A stretch of DNA of 64,000 nt from Burkholderiales bacterium (GTDB taxonomy: Bacteria; Pseudomonadota; Gammaproteobacteria; Burkholderiales; JAHFRG01): contig DATIXX010000071.1 in NCBI GenBank assembly GCA_035518095.1, forward strand, positions 1 to 64,000. The letters are read 5' to 3'. The position numbers and the translations under genes were made by a program. This document shows, one piece after another, positions 12,282 to 22,200 of the stretch. The notes below the pieces were generated by a model. It saw nothing but the letters and a program-made list of their open reading frames with translations. It was not told the origin of the DNA and made no database searches. Numbering within the stretch: position 1 is the first letter of the stretch; the number at the start of each line of letters is the position of its first letter.

Positions 12282-12842
12282 TTAAAATTGAACCAATCTT
12301 TTCTCAATTTCCCGGGCCAGCACACGCACGCTCTGTTTGCTCGTGTCAATTACAAGGTGCGCCACTTCTCGATATAACGGATCGCGCTCTTTATACAATT
12401 GCGTGAGCCTGGCGAGGGGGTCTGCGGTTTGCAAAAGCGGACGATTTTTGTCGTAGCGCGTTCGTTGCAGCAAATCGGCTGCGACGGCGCGCAAATAAAT
12501 AACCGTGCCGCTTTTGGCGAGAATATCACGGTTTGTTTTGCTCAATACGATGCCGCCACCGGTAGCCAGCACTATATTATTGCGCTTTGCCAGCTCCCGT
12601 AAAATGGCTTGCTCGCGGGCGCGGAACCCCGCCTCACCCTCGATCTCGAAAATTAGCGGGATATTGACACCGGTGCGGCGCTCGATTTCGTGATCGGTGT
12701 CAAAGAAGGATTTGTTGAAGTGCTTGGCGAGCAGCTTTCCCACGGTAGTTTTCCCGGCGCCCATTAAGCCCACCAGGAATATGTTGCCGGAATTAGAGCT
12801 GGGTGCGCCGCCTTTGGGATGATCTGGGCCACCGCTTTCCAT
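12282..12842 (-). CDS. aroK: Shikimate kinase
   Basis: A 186-residue kinase that phosphorylates shikimate at the 3-hydroxyl using ATP. The P-loop GLMGAGKTT lies at about residues 25-33. The substrate-binding DTDHEIE, the GEAGFRAREQ lid and the ATGGG block are all in place. A roughly 20-residue hydrophilic N-terminal extension (MESGGPDHPKGGAPSSNSG) precedes the usual NIFLVG start and no better start was found. The pilQ-aroK-aroB order is common in proteobacteria. Confidence 0.96.
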   Translation of the reverse strand: MESGGPDHPKGGAPSSNSGNIFLVGLMGAGKTTVGKLLAKHFNKSFFDTDHEIERRTGVNIPLIFEIEGEAGFRAREQAILRELAKRNNIVLATGGGIVLSKTNRDILAKSGTVIYLRAVAADLLQRTRYDKNRPLLQTADPLARLTQLYKERDPLYREVAHLVIDTSKQSVRVLAREIEKRLVQF

Positions 12843-12938
12843 GAGCGGGAATTGTAACGGAATTCTGGCGCGCGACGAAGTGCCGGGTAAACGGAAGCTG
12901 CAGCACAGGGACCCGTCAGGGCTCGCGTGTCGGGTGGC

Positions 12939-15068
12939 CTAGCGTACTGTCAGGACATCCTTGAGGATTCGAGGCGTAATGAATATCAACAGTTCCGATC
13001 GGTTATCCTGAGTGCTGGTGTTTTTGAATAGCACGCCCAGGACGGGGATATCGCCTAAAAGGGGAACCTTATTTATCGTGGTTTGCAGGTTTTGAATGTA
13101 AATTCCACCGATCACGACGGTGCCGCCGTTTTCAACCAGCGCTTGCGTTTGAATGGCTTGAGTATTAATGGCTGGCCCGGCTGTCGTAGACTGCCCGACT
13201 GAGTCATTGTGGATATCAAGACCCATGATCACATTATCATCCGGTGTGATCTGCGGTTTGACTTTTAGACTGAGCGTGGCGTTCTGGAAGGCGACGCTGG
13301 TTGCGCCACTCGAGGTTGCCTGCTGGTAGGGGATTTGGGTTCCCTGCGAGATCGTAGCCTCCACCTGGTCCGCAGTTACCACTTTCGGGCTGGAAAGGAT
13401 TTTCCCCTTTGCGTCAGCTTCAAGCGCGCTTATCTCAAGGTTGAGAAAGCGAGTAGCGGCGTTGTTAAAAAGAATCAGCGAAAGTGCGCCGGGTTGAGCG
13501 CCCGCTATGCCGGCTGCCGGCAGGTTAATATTTAGCGATTGCGGAATGGCTATGGCGGTTGAGTTGGGTTCCCCGATCCCTGCTGCATTCGTGCCTAAAT
13601 CGCCGCCTGCTGAGGTTCGCGCATTGCCCGGAATGGCTAAACTTCCCGTGGTGCCGCCAAACTTGACTCCGAGATTCTTGCTAAAGTTATCCGTTGCGTT
13701 GACAATCCGTGCTTCAATCAGCACTTGTCGTACTGCCACGTCAATCTTTTTTATGAGCGCGCGCACTTCCTCGAGCTTGGCCGAAGTATCCTGCACAAAA
13801 AGCGTGTTGGTGCGGGCATCACCCACCACGCTTCCCCGCTTCGACAAGATTCTCTGTTGAGGATTAGTCAACAACTTTTCCATTGCATCGGTTTTTTGAT
13901 AGTTCAGTTGAAAACTCTCGGTATGAAGCGGTTCAAGTTCGGAGATCTGCTGCCTAGATTCGAGCAAAAGTTTCTCCCGTGTCGCCAGTTCATCGCGCGG
14001 CGCTATCCATACCACGTTGCCCGTTTTGCGCATATCCAGCCCCTTGGCTTGCAAGATGATGTCCAATGCTTGGTCCCAAGGCACATCTTTCAGGCGCAAC
14101 GTCAAGTTGCCGGTAACGGTATCGCTGGTAACGATGTTAAGGCCGGTGAAATCAGCGATGACTTGCAGCACTGCGCGTACTTCCACATTCTGAAAGTTCA
14201 GCGACAGCTTCTCGCCAGTGTAACCGGGTTGCACCAGCTCGTTCGGTTGTTCCACGACCGGCTTCAATTCCAAGGTAAATCGGTTATCCGTCTGGTATGC
14301 CGATTGTTGCCACAGCCCGCTCGGCTGCACCACCACGTGTACGTTATTGCCTTCGCCGTAAGCGTCTATCATCTGAACTGGGGTTGCAAAATCAACGACA
14401 TCGAGACGCCGCTGCAAGTTACTAGGAAGCGAGGTCTGGATCAGGTCGATCACAATATTTTTCCCCTGGCGCCGCAAGTCAATTCCGGTAGAACTATCCG
14501 AGAGGTCGATTATTACGCGGCCCTCGCCATTGGGTCCCCGGCGGAAGTCGATATCAAGTACGCTGTGCTTGGTTGCGCTGGGTTTGGCTTCTGCAAAACG
14601 CGTCGTAACTGAAGTGGCACCCGCGCCGGCCTCCACCGGTTGGAGTGTAACAACCAGATCTTTTCCATCAATTTTCGTATCGTAACCAAAGGGTTGTGTC
14701 AAATTCATCACCAGCCGGGTGCGCCCGCCTGCCTGCACAACGTTGATGCTTCGCAAACCGGATTTTTCGAACTCCTGGGTACTTTTGCCAAGCGCGTTTG
14801 CGGTATTCGGAAAGTCAAAAGCGATTCTGGGCGGGTTATTAACGGTAAACCCGGCGGGAGGATTGGCGAGCGCCTGATCTAAGGTAATCCTGACTGATAC
14901 TGCGCCACCTTGCAAGCCGGTAACATTTATTGCTTCGATGCTATTTTGCGCCGCGCTCTCGCCACCGCTTGCGGCAGGCGCAGGGTCAGCAGCATAGCTG
15001 GAACAATACAGCATGGCTCCTAATGCAAGGCAGGACCACCGGTTAAACAGAACCACTGATTTAATCAT
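12939..15068 (-). CDS. pilQ: Type IV pilus secretin
   Basis: A 709-residue outer-membrane secretin through which the pilus emerges. A signal peptide ending near SSYA|AD is followed by AMIN domains (about 40-250), a secretin/TonB short N-terminal domain, N-domain repeats, and the C-terminal secretin pore with VPLLGDIPVLGVLF close to the end. The low-complexity Gly/Ala/Pro stretch around residues 480-530 fits a secretin loop. Its start overlaps the pilP stop by 4 bases. It is the last gene of a complete pilMNOPQ operon. Confidence 0.96.
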   Translation of the reverse strand: MIKSVVLFNRWSCLALGAMLYCSSYAADPAPAASGGESAAQNSIEAINVTGLQGGAVSVRITLDQALANPPAGFTVNNPPRIAFDFPNTANALGKSTQEFEKSGLRSINVVQAGGRTRLVMNLTQPFGYDTKIDGKDLVVTLQPVEAGAGATSVTTRFAEAKPSATKHSVLDIDFRRGPNGEGRVIIDLSDSSTGIDLRRQGKNIVIDLIQTSLPSNLQRRLDVVDFATPVQMIDAYGEGNNVHVVVQPSGLWQQSAYQTDNRFTLELKPVVEQPNELVQPGYTGEKLSLNFQNVEVRAVLQVIADFTGLNIVTSDTVTGNLTLRLKDVPWDQALDIILQAKGLDMRKTGNVVWIAPRDELATREKLLLESRQQISELEPLHTESFQLNYQKTDAMEKLLTNPQQRILSKRGSVVGDARTNTLFVQDTSAKLEEVRALIKKIDVAVRQVLIEARIVNATDNFSKNLGVKFGGTTGSLAIPGNARTSAGGDLGTNAAGIGEPNSTAIAIPQSLNINLPAAGIAGAQPGALSLILFNNAATRFLNLEISALEADAKGKILSSPKVVTADQVEATISQGTQIPYQQATSSGATSVAFQNATLSLKVKPQITPDDNVIMGLDIHNDSVGQSTTAGPAINTQAIQTQALVENGGTVVIGGIYIQNLQTTINKVPLLGDIPVLGVLFKNTSTQDNRSELLIFITPRILKDVLTVR

Positions 15069-15589
15069 TTTTTGCCCCCTTGATCATCCAACAACTGCAA
15101 GCTGCTATCCCGTTCAGTCCAGTCGCCTGTGCTATCCTGGACCAGTTCCTTGAGTTTCAAGGATGATTCAGTTACCGCCGTGACAAGTCCAAAATTTTGA
15201 CCCATGTAATTGCCGGTTGTGACGCGGAAGAGATTATTATCCGGAGACTTGATCAACGCATAGATGACCTTGCCTCGCTCCAGAGTTCCGACCATCCTCA
15301 GATTTTCGAGAGGATATGCTTCTAGCGCTTCCTTGCGCCGGTTCAAATCCGGCTGCAACTTGCTACCTCCTGCGCCTTTAATGGGCTCGATTTTTCGCGG
15401 CTTGAAAGGATCCGGCAGATCGAACGCGCTATAAATAAAAGGCTCGTACGGCTTGACTTCAGGCAACGGTTCGACCCTTGCCCTCGGTCCTTTTTCTGAT
15501 TCCTTGACGAAGTCCTTGAGATCCTGGAATTGCTCGCTGCACGCCGTTAGCAGTAATCCCAGCAATAAAATAAAAACACCGCGCTTCAT
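15065..15589 (-). CDS. pilP: Type IV pilus inner-membrane lipoprotein
   Basis: A 174-residue lipoprotein linking the PilM-N-O inner-membrane platform to the PilQ secretin. The signal sequence MKRGVFILLLGLLLTAC ends in a clear lipobox with Cys17. A low-complexity linker and the small C-terminal beta domain (about 95-170) that contacts PilQ follow. It overlaps both pilO and pilQ by 4 bases. Confidence 0.95.
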   Translation of the reverse strand: MKRGVFILLLGLLLTACSEQFQDLKDFVKESEKGPRARVEPLPEVKPYEPFIYSAFDLPDPFKPRKIEPIKGAGGSKLQPDLNRRKEALEAYPLENLRMVGTLERGKVIYALIKSPDNNLFRVTTGNYMGQNFGLVTAVTESSLKLKELVQDSTGDWTERDSSLQLLDDQGGKK

Positions 15590-16209
15590 TTTTTCTTGCC
15601 TTTAGCTGCTCTTTTTTGCTCAGCCATCTCGTTTTCGTCGAGATAGCGATAGGTTTTAACAATTCCGTCCATTGATAATGCGCCGTCTTTAACCGGATTG
15701 ATGTTGATATCACTCAACGTTACGATGCGTGGCATTCTTGCAATATCGCTTGCGAACGCCCCGAGCTCATGATAATTGCCGGTTATCCGTATATGAATCG
15801 GCAATTCGGCGTAAAACTCTTCAACTTTTTCGTGGGGGTCCGGCCTGAACAGTTCAAATTGCAGGCCGCGGCCAAGACCGGCTTGATTAATATCGGTTAG
15901 CAGCGCGTCCATTTCCGATTTATTGGGCAATTGCTTGAGCAAAGTTCCGAACGAGTCTTGAATTTCCGCGAGCTGCTTTTTATAAATTTCAAGATTAATT
16001 GCTTGCCTCTTTTTGTCGAGAAAAGTCTGACGCAGTTGCTCCTCCTTATTCTGGCTTTTTTCAAGATCAGCAAGCTGGCCTTGCCAGTCAAACCAGTAGC
16101 CTGCGAATACGATGCACAAGAGACCGACCAACAATAGCCCTAATCGCGGCGCGATCGGCCAGTTGCCTATGTTATTGGGGTCTAGGGATTTTAAGTCGTC
16201 TAAAGTCAT
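15586..16209 (-). CDS. pilO: Type IV pilus assembly protein
   Basis: A 207-residue bitopic inner-membrane protein that pairs with PilN. One membrane helix lies at about residues 22-42 (LGLLLVGLLCIVFAGYWF). A coiled coil with repeated Lys/Glu/Gln (about 48-90) and a periplasmic ferredoxin-like domain follow. The C-terminus is rich in Lys/Arg. It overlaps pilP by 4 bases and lies 6 bases after pilN. Confidence 0.95.
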   Translation of the reverse strand: MTLDDLKSLDPNNIGNWPIAPRLGLLLVGLLCIVFAGYWFDWQGQLADLEKSQNKEEQLRQTFLDKKRQAINLEIYKKQLAEIQDSFGTLLKQLPNKSEMDALLTDINQAGLGRGLQFELFRPDPHEKVEEFYAELPIHIRITGNYHELGAFASDIARMPRIVTLSDININPVKDGALSMDGIVKTYRYLDENEMAEQKRAAKGKKK

Positions 16210-16215
16210 CCTGGC

Positions 16216-16806
16216 TTAAGCTCCATGTTTGGGACCAGGTTTGAGCGAGGGTTTGGTCTCTTCTTTTGCGCGCGCGAGGATAAAGTTCAAATTAAATTCG
16301 CTCAGCCTGTTAGTACCTTGGATGACGGTTTTGATTTCCACAAGGTTCGGAGACTCGAACTGGGGCGTTGATTCAAGATTGCGCAACAAGGTGGAAACGC
16401 GAGCATTGGTCTGGGCGTAACCGGTGAGATCAACCTTGTTGCCGGTTTCCTTAACACTCTTTAAGTAAACACCCTCGGGAAGCTGCCGCACCAGCTGATC
16501 GAGCAAATGAACCGTTTCCGAGCGGTTAGTTTGCAGCGCTTCGACCACTCTTTTGCGTGCCAGCAGCACCTGGATTTGCTCTTTGAGCTTTTTAATTTCA
16601 TTAATTTGTGTATCCAGAATAGCGATTTCCTTTTCCAGGAAGTGGTTGCGCTCCGCTTGGTAAGAGATTCGGGCGCTGATAATGCCGTGCACAAAAAAGA
16701 CAATAAGCAGCCCCAAGCCAACAGTCATGCCAGCTTGAATGTAAAAGTGGCGTTGCCTGGCGCGCCGCTTAAGCTCACGGTGGGGCAGCAGGTTGATGCG
16801 GATCAC
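16216..16806 (-). CDS. pilN: Type IV pilus assembly protein
   Basis: A 196-residue inner-membrane protein. The N-terminal IRINLLPHRE motif, which docks into PilM, comes first, then one membrane helix, a coiled coil and a periplasmic ferredoxin-like domain. I chose the GTG at 16806, giving the standard VIRINLLPHR start. A GGAGG ribosome binding site lies 8 bases before it, and its GTGA overlaps the pilM stop. A longer in-frame version starting 10 codons upstream lies inside pilM and is unlikely. Confidence 0.95.
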   Translation of the reverse strand: MIRINLLPHRELKRRARQRHFYIQAGMTVGLGLLIVFFVHGIISARISYQAERNHFLEKEIAILDTQINEIKKLKEQIQVLLARKRVVEALQTNRSETVHLLDQLVRQLPEGVYLKSVKETGNKVDLTGYAQTNARVSTLLRNLESTPQFESPNLVEIKTVIQGTNRLSEFNLNFILARAKEETKPSLKPGPKHGA

Positions 16807-17885
16807 TGATCGAACCTCCGCATGGCAAGCCCGCACGCGACCATTAACGCGGGCGCGTCGGTGCTCAACTGGCGCGGCCGTACCTTGCTGGAAAGCGCCA
16901 TGTTTGCAAACGGATTGGCAACCATTGTGTTAACCTGCGTGCGGCTCGCCACCACGTCATCGAGACCCGGAATCATCGCGCAGCCACCGGCCAGGAGAAT
17001 GTGGTGGGTTTGGCTGAATTGCGTGGACGTGAAAAAAAATTGCAAGGCGCGCGCAACTTCCAGTGCCAGCGTATCCATAAACGGTTGCAGCACATCGGTT
17101 TGATAATTATCGGGCAACGACCCATCTCGTTTTGCTTTTTCCGCTTCTTCCGAGGAGAGATTGAACCTGCGTTGGATTTCCTGTGTCAATTGATTGCCGC
17201 CGAACGGTTGTTCTCGGGTGTACACCGACTGGTTGTTATGCAGCACATTGATATTCATGATCGCAGTGCCGATATCGACAATTGCCACAACTTGATCCCG
17301 GCCGCCGTCCGGCAACTGCGGTTCTATCAACTCGAAAGCAGTTTCCGTGGCAAAGGAATCCACGTCCATGACTATAGCTTTGAGACCGGCCGCCTCGGCC
17401 GCCGCTACGCGGTCTTCAACCTTTTCCTTGCGCGATGCCGCAATAAGAACCTCGACTTCATCAGGATTGTTAGGCGCCTGCCCCAGCACCTGGAAGTCCA
17501 GATTGACTTCATCGATGGCAAAAGGGATGTACTGGTTGGCTTCGGCCGCAACTTGCTGTTCCAAGTCTTCCTCGCGTTGCCCGCCGGGAAGAACGATTTT
17601 CTTGGTAATCACCGCCGCTGCAGGCAATGCCATTGCAACGTTCTTTATGCGCGTGCCCATGCTTCTCCATCCACGCTTGATACCGTCGCTCACCGCTTCC
17701 AGATTGGAGATATTGCCATCTACTACCGAATCCTTAGGCAGCGGCTCGATCGTATAGCGCTCGACCCGGTACCCGCTTTTTCCTGCTTCGGAGATTTCGA
17801 CCATCTTTACTGCGGACGAACTGACATCCACGCCGATCAAAGGCGGCGTGGGCATTTCAAAGAAATTGAATTTCCCTTTAGGCAT
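16803..17885 (-). CDS. pilM: Type IV pilus assembly ATPase-like protein
   Basis: A 360-residue cytoplasmic actin/FtsA-fold protein that binds the PilN tail and anchors the alignment complex. The phosphate-1 motif GVDVSSSAVKMVE is at residues 18-30, the phosphate-2 region VAIVDIGT is mid-protein and the adenosine motif LAGGCAMIPG is near the C-terminus. It is the first gene of pilMNOPQ and diverges from mrcA, as in many proteobacteria. A candidate promoter lies at 17903-17931. Confidence 0.96.
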   Translation of the reverse strand: MPKGKFNFFEMPTPPLIGVDVSSSAVKMVEISEAGKSGYRVERYTIEPLPKDSVVDGNISNLEAVSDGIKRGWRSMGTRIKNVAMALPAAAVITKKIVLPGGQREEDLEQQVAAEANQYIPFAIDEVNLDFQVLGQAPNNPDEVEVLIAASRKEKVEDRVAAAEAAGLKAIVMDVDSFATETAFELIEPQLPDGGRDQVVAIVDIGTAIMNINVLHNNQSVYTREQPFGGNQLTQEIQRRFNLSSEEAEKAKRDGSLPDNYQTDVLQPFMDTLALEVARALQFFFTSTQFSQTHHILLAGGCAMIPGLDDVVASRTQVNTMVANPFANMALSSKVRPRQLSTDAPALMVACGLAMRRFDQ

Positions 17886-17902
17886 ATACCGGTTAGAGGC
17901 AA

Positions 17903-17931
17903 TCTATATAATTTACATTAAATCCTAGCAA
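17903..17931 (-). promoter_or_regulatory. Candidate promoter of the pilMNOPQ operon
   Basis: On the minus strand, TTGCTA (-35, 17926-17931) and TATAGA (-10, 17903-17908) have exactly 17 bases between them, in an AT-rich spacer. The start point would lie about 10 bases before the pilM ATG, which is short, so an overlapping TTGTTG/TTATAT pair slightly upstream is an alternative. Confidence 0.35.
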
Positions 17932-17989
17932 CAAGCCCAAACCATGTAAAGTAAATTTTTGGCAAATTTCTTTTGGAGCTCAGTGCGCC

Positions 17990-17995
17990 TATAAT
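17990..17995 (+). promoter_or_regulatory. Candidate -10 box for mrcA
   Basis: A perfect TATAAT lies 40 bases before the mrcA ATG, in the pilM-mrcA divergent gap. No good -35 element is seen at 16-18 bases, so the promoter would be weak or activator-dependent. Confidence 0.3.
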
Positions 17996-18035
17996 CGCCC
18001 AAATTCATGAATCTTACCTTTAAGATGAAAACGTT

Positions 18036-20372
18036 ATGATCGTTGCTCGTTGGTTGGGATTCCTGTTGCTTGCGATACTTGGAGCGGGCTTACTTGGGGC
18101 GCTACTCGCGGCCTTTGCCGCGATAATTGCGTACCCCAGCCTGCCGTCACTTGAAACCTTGACTGATTACCGACCCAAGATTCCGCTGCGGGTATATACC
18201 GCGGACGGTTATTTGATTGGCGAATTCGGAGAAGAACGGCGTAACGTGGTCAGAATCGAAACTGTGCCGAAACTGATGGTACAGGCGATCTTGGCTGCTG
18301 AGGACGAGCGCTTTTACCAACATGGTGGCGTGGATTACGTTGGGGTGCTGCGCGCGGCCTATTCCAATTTTTCTTCTGGGGCCGCCCGCCAGGGGGCTAG
18401 CACCATTACCATGCAAGTTGCCCGCAATTTTTTTCTAACCAAGGAAAAGACACTGGCACGCAAATTCAGCGAAGCGCTGCTAGCCTTGAAGATCGAACAT
18501 ATTTTGAGCAAAGACAAAATCCTCGAGCTGTACATTAACCAAATTTACCTGGGACAGCGCGCCTATGGCTTTGCAGCTGCCGCGCAGACCTATTTTGGCA
18601 AACCACTGGACCAACTGAACCTAGGCGAAATGGCGATGCTCGCCGGCCTGCCGAAAGCGCCTTCGCGCGATAACCCGATTGATAATCCAAAACGCGCCAA
18701 ACAACGCCAGCAATATGTGCTGCGCCGTATGCTGGACCTTAAGTTGATCACTGACGAGCAATATCGAACCGCAGGCGCACAACCCATAGTGGTAAAGCAA
18801 GAACAGCAGGAATTCGCGGTGAAAGGCGACTACGTCGCGGAAATGGTGCGTCAGGCCATGTACGAGCAGTACCAAGACGAAGCCTATACTCGGGGCTTCA
18901 ACGTATATACCACAGTGCTCAAATCGCATCAGGATGCTGCTTACGCCGCGTTGCGCGACGGGGTGATGGAATATGACCGGCGCCACGGCTATCGCGGGCC
19001 GGAAGGATATATCGAATTGCCGCGCGATCCGTCCCAGGCGGAAAATATTATCGACGACGCGCTTTCAGAGGTTAGTGAAAGCGGTGATCTTATTCCCGCC
19101 GTGGTGTTAGAGGCGAGTCCGAGATTGGTGAAGGCCTACGTCAAAGGCGGTGAAACAGTGGATATCAGTGGTGAAGGGCTTAAGTTTGTGAAGGAAAATA
19201 TCGGGGAACGCGTCAAACTGCGGCAGCGTATCCGGAGGGGGTCGCTAATTCGGCTCCAGAAAGATGAACGTGATCAGTGGCAAATCACGCAACTACCGGC
19301 CGTTGAGGCCGCGCTCGTGTCATTGAATCCAAAAGACGGGGCCATACTCGCGCTGGTTGGGGGATTTGACTTCAATCACAATAAGTTTAACCACGTCACT
19401 CAGGCTTTTCGCCAGCCTGGCTCGAGTTTCAAGCCCTTTATTTATTCTGCGGCACTGGAGAAAGGATTTACGCCGGCGACAGTGATAAATGACGCCCCAC
19501 TCGTGGTGGACCCTTCTCAAACCGGCGACGAGGACTGGGAACCCAGAAACTTCGAAGACCAATACTCCGGACCGATCCGGTTTCGCATTGCTTTAGCCAA
19601 ATCCAAAAACCTGGTTTCAGTGCGCATATTGCAAGCCATTACCCCGCAGTACGCGCAGGATTACATCACCCGGTTCGGATTCGATCCATCGCGCCATCCG
19701 CCGTATCTGACGATGGCCCTGGGCGCGGGTACCGCTACCCCGTTGCAGATGGCGACTGGCTACGCAGTGTTCGCCAACGGTGGATACCGAATTACTCCCT
19801 ATTTCATACAGCGCATTGAAGACGACCGCGGCAATGTGCTGGTGCAGGCCAAACCGGAACGCGCGGGAGACGGTGCACCGCGCGTTATTGATGCTAGAAA
19901 TGCTTTTATAATGACCACGCTTATGCAGGATGTTATCGCCAAGGGGACCGGGGTGCGGGCGAGGGAGCTTAAGCGCACGGATTTGGCAGGCAAAACCGGT
20001 ACTACTAATGAAAACGTGGACGCATGGTTTGCAGGCTATCAACCTAATATCGTCGCGGTGGCTTGGATTGGTTATGATCAGCCCAATACTCTCGGTGAGC
20101 ATGAAACGGGTGCCGTTGCCGCGTTGCCGATGTGGATCGAATACATGGGCCAAGTGCTGAAAGGCATGCCGGAAGCAAGCTACTCGGCGCCTGAAGGTGT
20201 TGTTACCGCGAAGATAAACCCGGATACCGGTTTGCGGGACCCGGAAAACAAAAACGGCATTGTCGAATATTTTTATGCGGAGAATCTGCCCCCAGAACAG
20301 GAAAATGGTTTTGGCGGATCACCGGGAAATTCAGGCCGACCCGCTGAAGAAATTAAGAACCAGCTCTTTTAA
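18036..20372 (+). CDS. mrcA: Penicillin-binding protein 1A (bifunctional peptidoglycan synthase)
   Basis: A class A PBP of 778 residues that polymerises and crosslinks peptidoglycan. The N-terminal membrane anchor spans about residues 5-32. The GT51 glycosyltransferase domain has its catalytic Glu in AAEDERFYQHGGVD (about 87-100) and the TITMQVARN motif. An OB-like insert follows, then the transpeptidase with SSFK (Ser463, Lys466), SKN (523-525) and KTGT (653-656). All key residues are present. Its ATG has only a weak ribosome binding site. The position divergent from pilM is typical of the family (ponA/mrcA). Confidence 0.96.
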   Translation: MIVARWLGFLLLAILGAGLLGALLAAFAAIIAYPSLPSLETLTDYRPKIPLRVYTADGYLIGEFGEERRNVVRIETVPKLMVQAILAAEDERFYQHGGVDYVGVLRAAYSNFSSGAARQGASTITMQVARNFFLTKEKTLARKFSEALLALKIEHILSKDKILELYINQIYLGQRAYGFAAAAQTYFGKPLDQLNLGEMAMLAGLPKAPSRDNPIDNPKRAKQRQQYVLRRMLDLKLITDEQYRTAGAQPIVVKQEQQEFAVKGDYVAEMVRQAMYEQYQDEAYTRGFNVYTTVLKSHQDAAYAALRDGVMEYDRRHGYRGPEGYIELPRDPSQAENIIDDALSEVSESGDLIPAVVLEASPRLVKAYVKGGETVDISGEGLKFVKENIGERVKLRQRIRRGSLIRLQKDERDQWQITQLPAVEAALVSLNPKDGAILALVGGFDFNHNKFNHVTQAFRQPGSSFKPFIYSAALEKGFTPATVINDAPLVVDPSQTGDEDWEPRNFEDQYSGPIRFRIALAKSKNLVSVRILQAITPQYAQDYITRFGFDPSRHPPYLTMALGAGTATPLQMATGYAVFANGGYRITPYFIQRIEDDRGNVLVQAKPERAGDGAPRVIDARNAFIMTTLMQDVIAKGTGVRARELKRTDLAGKTGTTNENVDAWFAGYQPNIVAVAWIGYDQPNTLGEHETGAVAALPMWIEYMGQVLKGMPEASYSAPEGVVTAKINPDTGLRDPENKNGIVEYFYAENLPPEQENGFGGSPGNSGRPAEEIKNQLF

Positions 20373-20384
20373 GCGGCGGAAATC

Positions 20385-20993
20385 ATGCCGAGAGTTCCTG
20401 GCCCAAAACGACAACAGCTGCGTGAACATATTGCCTACCAAGCGGCGCGTCTAATGGCTAAGGACGGCATCGCCGACTTTGCATTGGCAAAACGCAAAGC
20501 GGCGCGACAAGCCGGCGCTTCCAACCTGCGGGAGCTCCCCACCAATGAGGAAGTGGAACAGGCTTTGCGCGCCTATCAGGAACTCTATCAAGGCGAAGAA
20601 CAACGGGCTGTACTCGTGCATCTAAGAAGGCAAGCCATTGCAGTAATGCAATTGCTTACCCGTTTTAATCCACACTTAACAGGATCGGTCCTCTCGGGCA
20701 CCGCGGGCAGGCACTCCGAGGTCAGTTTGCAGCTGTTTGTGGACAACGTAAAGGATGTCGAACTATTTTTACTGAATAATCAAATACCTTATCGAAGAGC
20801 CGAAAAGCGCATGTATGTCGGCGAAGCATTGCGTGTGATTCCGGTGTTTGCTGTAGACGGCAAGGACGCGGTTGTGACAGTTGCGGTTTTTTTGACGGAT
20901 GACCAGCGTCACGCGCTTAGGTCCTCAGTCGACGGGAAACCGATCGAGCGCGCCCGGACTGAGGTGGTGGAGACCCTACTGCAAAGGCTATGA
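20385..20993 (+). CDS. Conserved hypothetical protein, nucleotidyltransferase-like
   Basis: A 202-residue cytosolic protein of unknown function, 12 bases after mrcA. The basic N-terminal third reads like a DNA- or RNA-binding helical segment (many Arg/Lys/Ala, about 5-45). Residues 99-120 contain TGSVLSGTAGRHSEVSLQLF. This resembles the GS...G...[DE]-x-[DE] signature of pol-beta type nucleotidyltransferases, but the second acidic position is Ser, so catalysis may be lost. No signal peptide or membrane helix. Convergent with hemB, whose stop lies 10 bases away. Confidence 0.6.
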   Translation: MPRVPGPKRQQLREHIAYQAARLMAKDGIADFALAKRKAARQAGASNLRELPTNEEVEQALRAYQELYQGEEQRAVLVHLRRQAIAVMQLLTRFNPHLTGSVLSGTAGRHSEVSLQLFVDNVKDVELFLLNNQIPYRRAEKRMYVGEALRVIPVFAVDGKDAVVTVAVFLTDDQRHALRSSVDGKPIERARTEVVETLLQRL

Positions 20994-21003
20994 GCCAAGT
21001 GTT

Positions 21004-22029
<1,026 letters not shown>

Positions 22030-22041
22030 CTATAAATTTTT

Positions 22042-22056
22042 ATATTGACACAATAT
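22042..22056. promoter_or_regulatory. Perfect palindrome in the hemB promoter region
   Basis: ATATTG-ACA-CAATAT has two exact 6-base arms and lies 28 bases before the hemB ATG. A minus-strand TATAGT (-10-like, 22029-22034) lies between it and the gene, so the palindrome would cover the -15 to -35 area. It is consistent with a repressor or activator site; the regulator is unknown. Confidence 0.3.
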
Positions 22057-22200
22057 TCTGATTAACGGAAAGGGCACAGGCTTGAATTAACTTGAGCGCG
22101 AACGCCTTTTTATGCTCAGGCGCAGTACGCTTTTTTGATTTTAGGCTATTGATAATAAAAACGATAATTTTTTCCGGGTGAACGGAACTTATACCATCCC

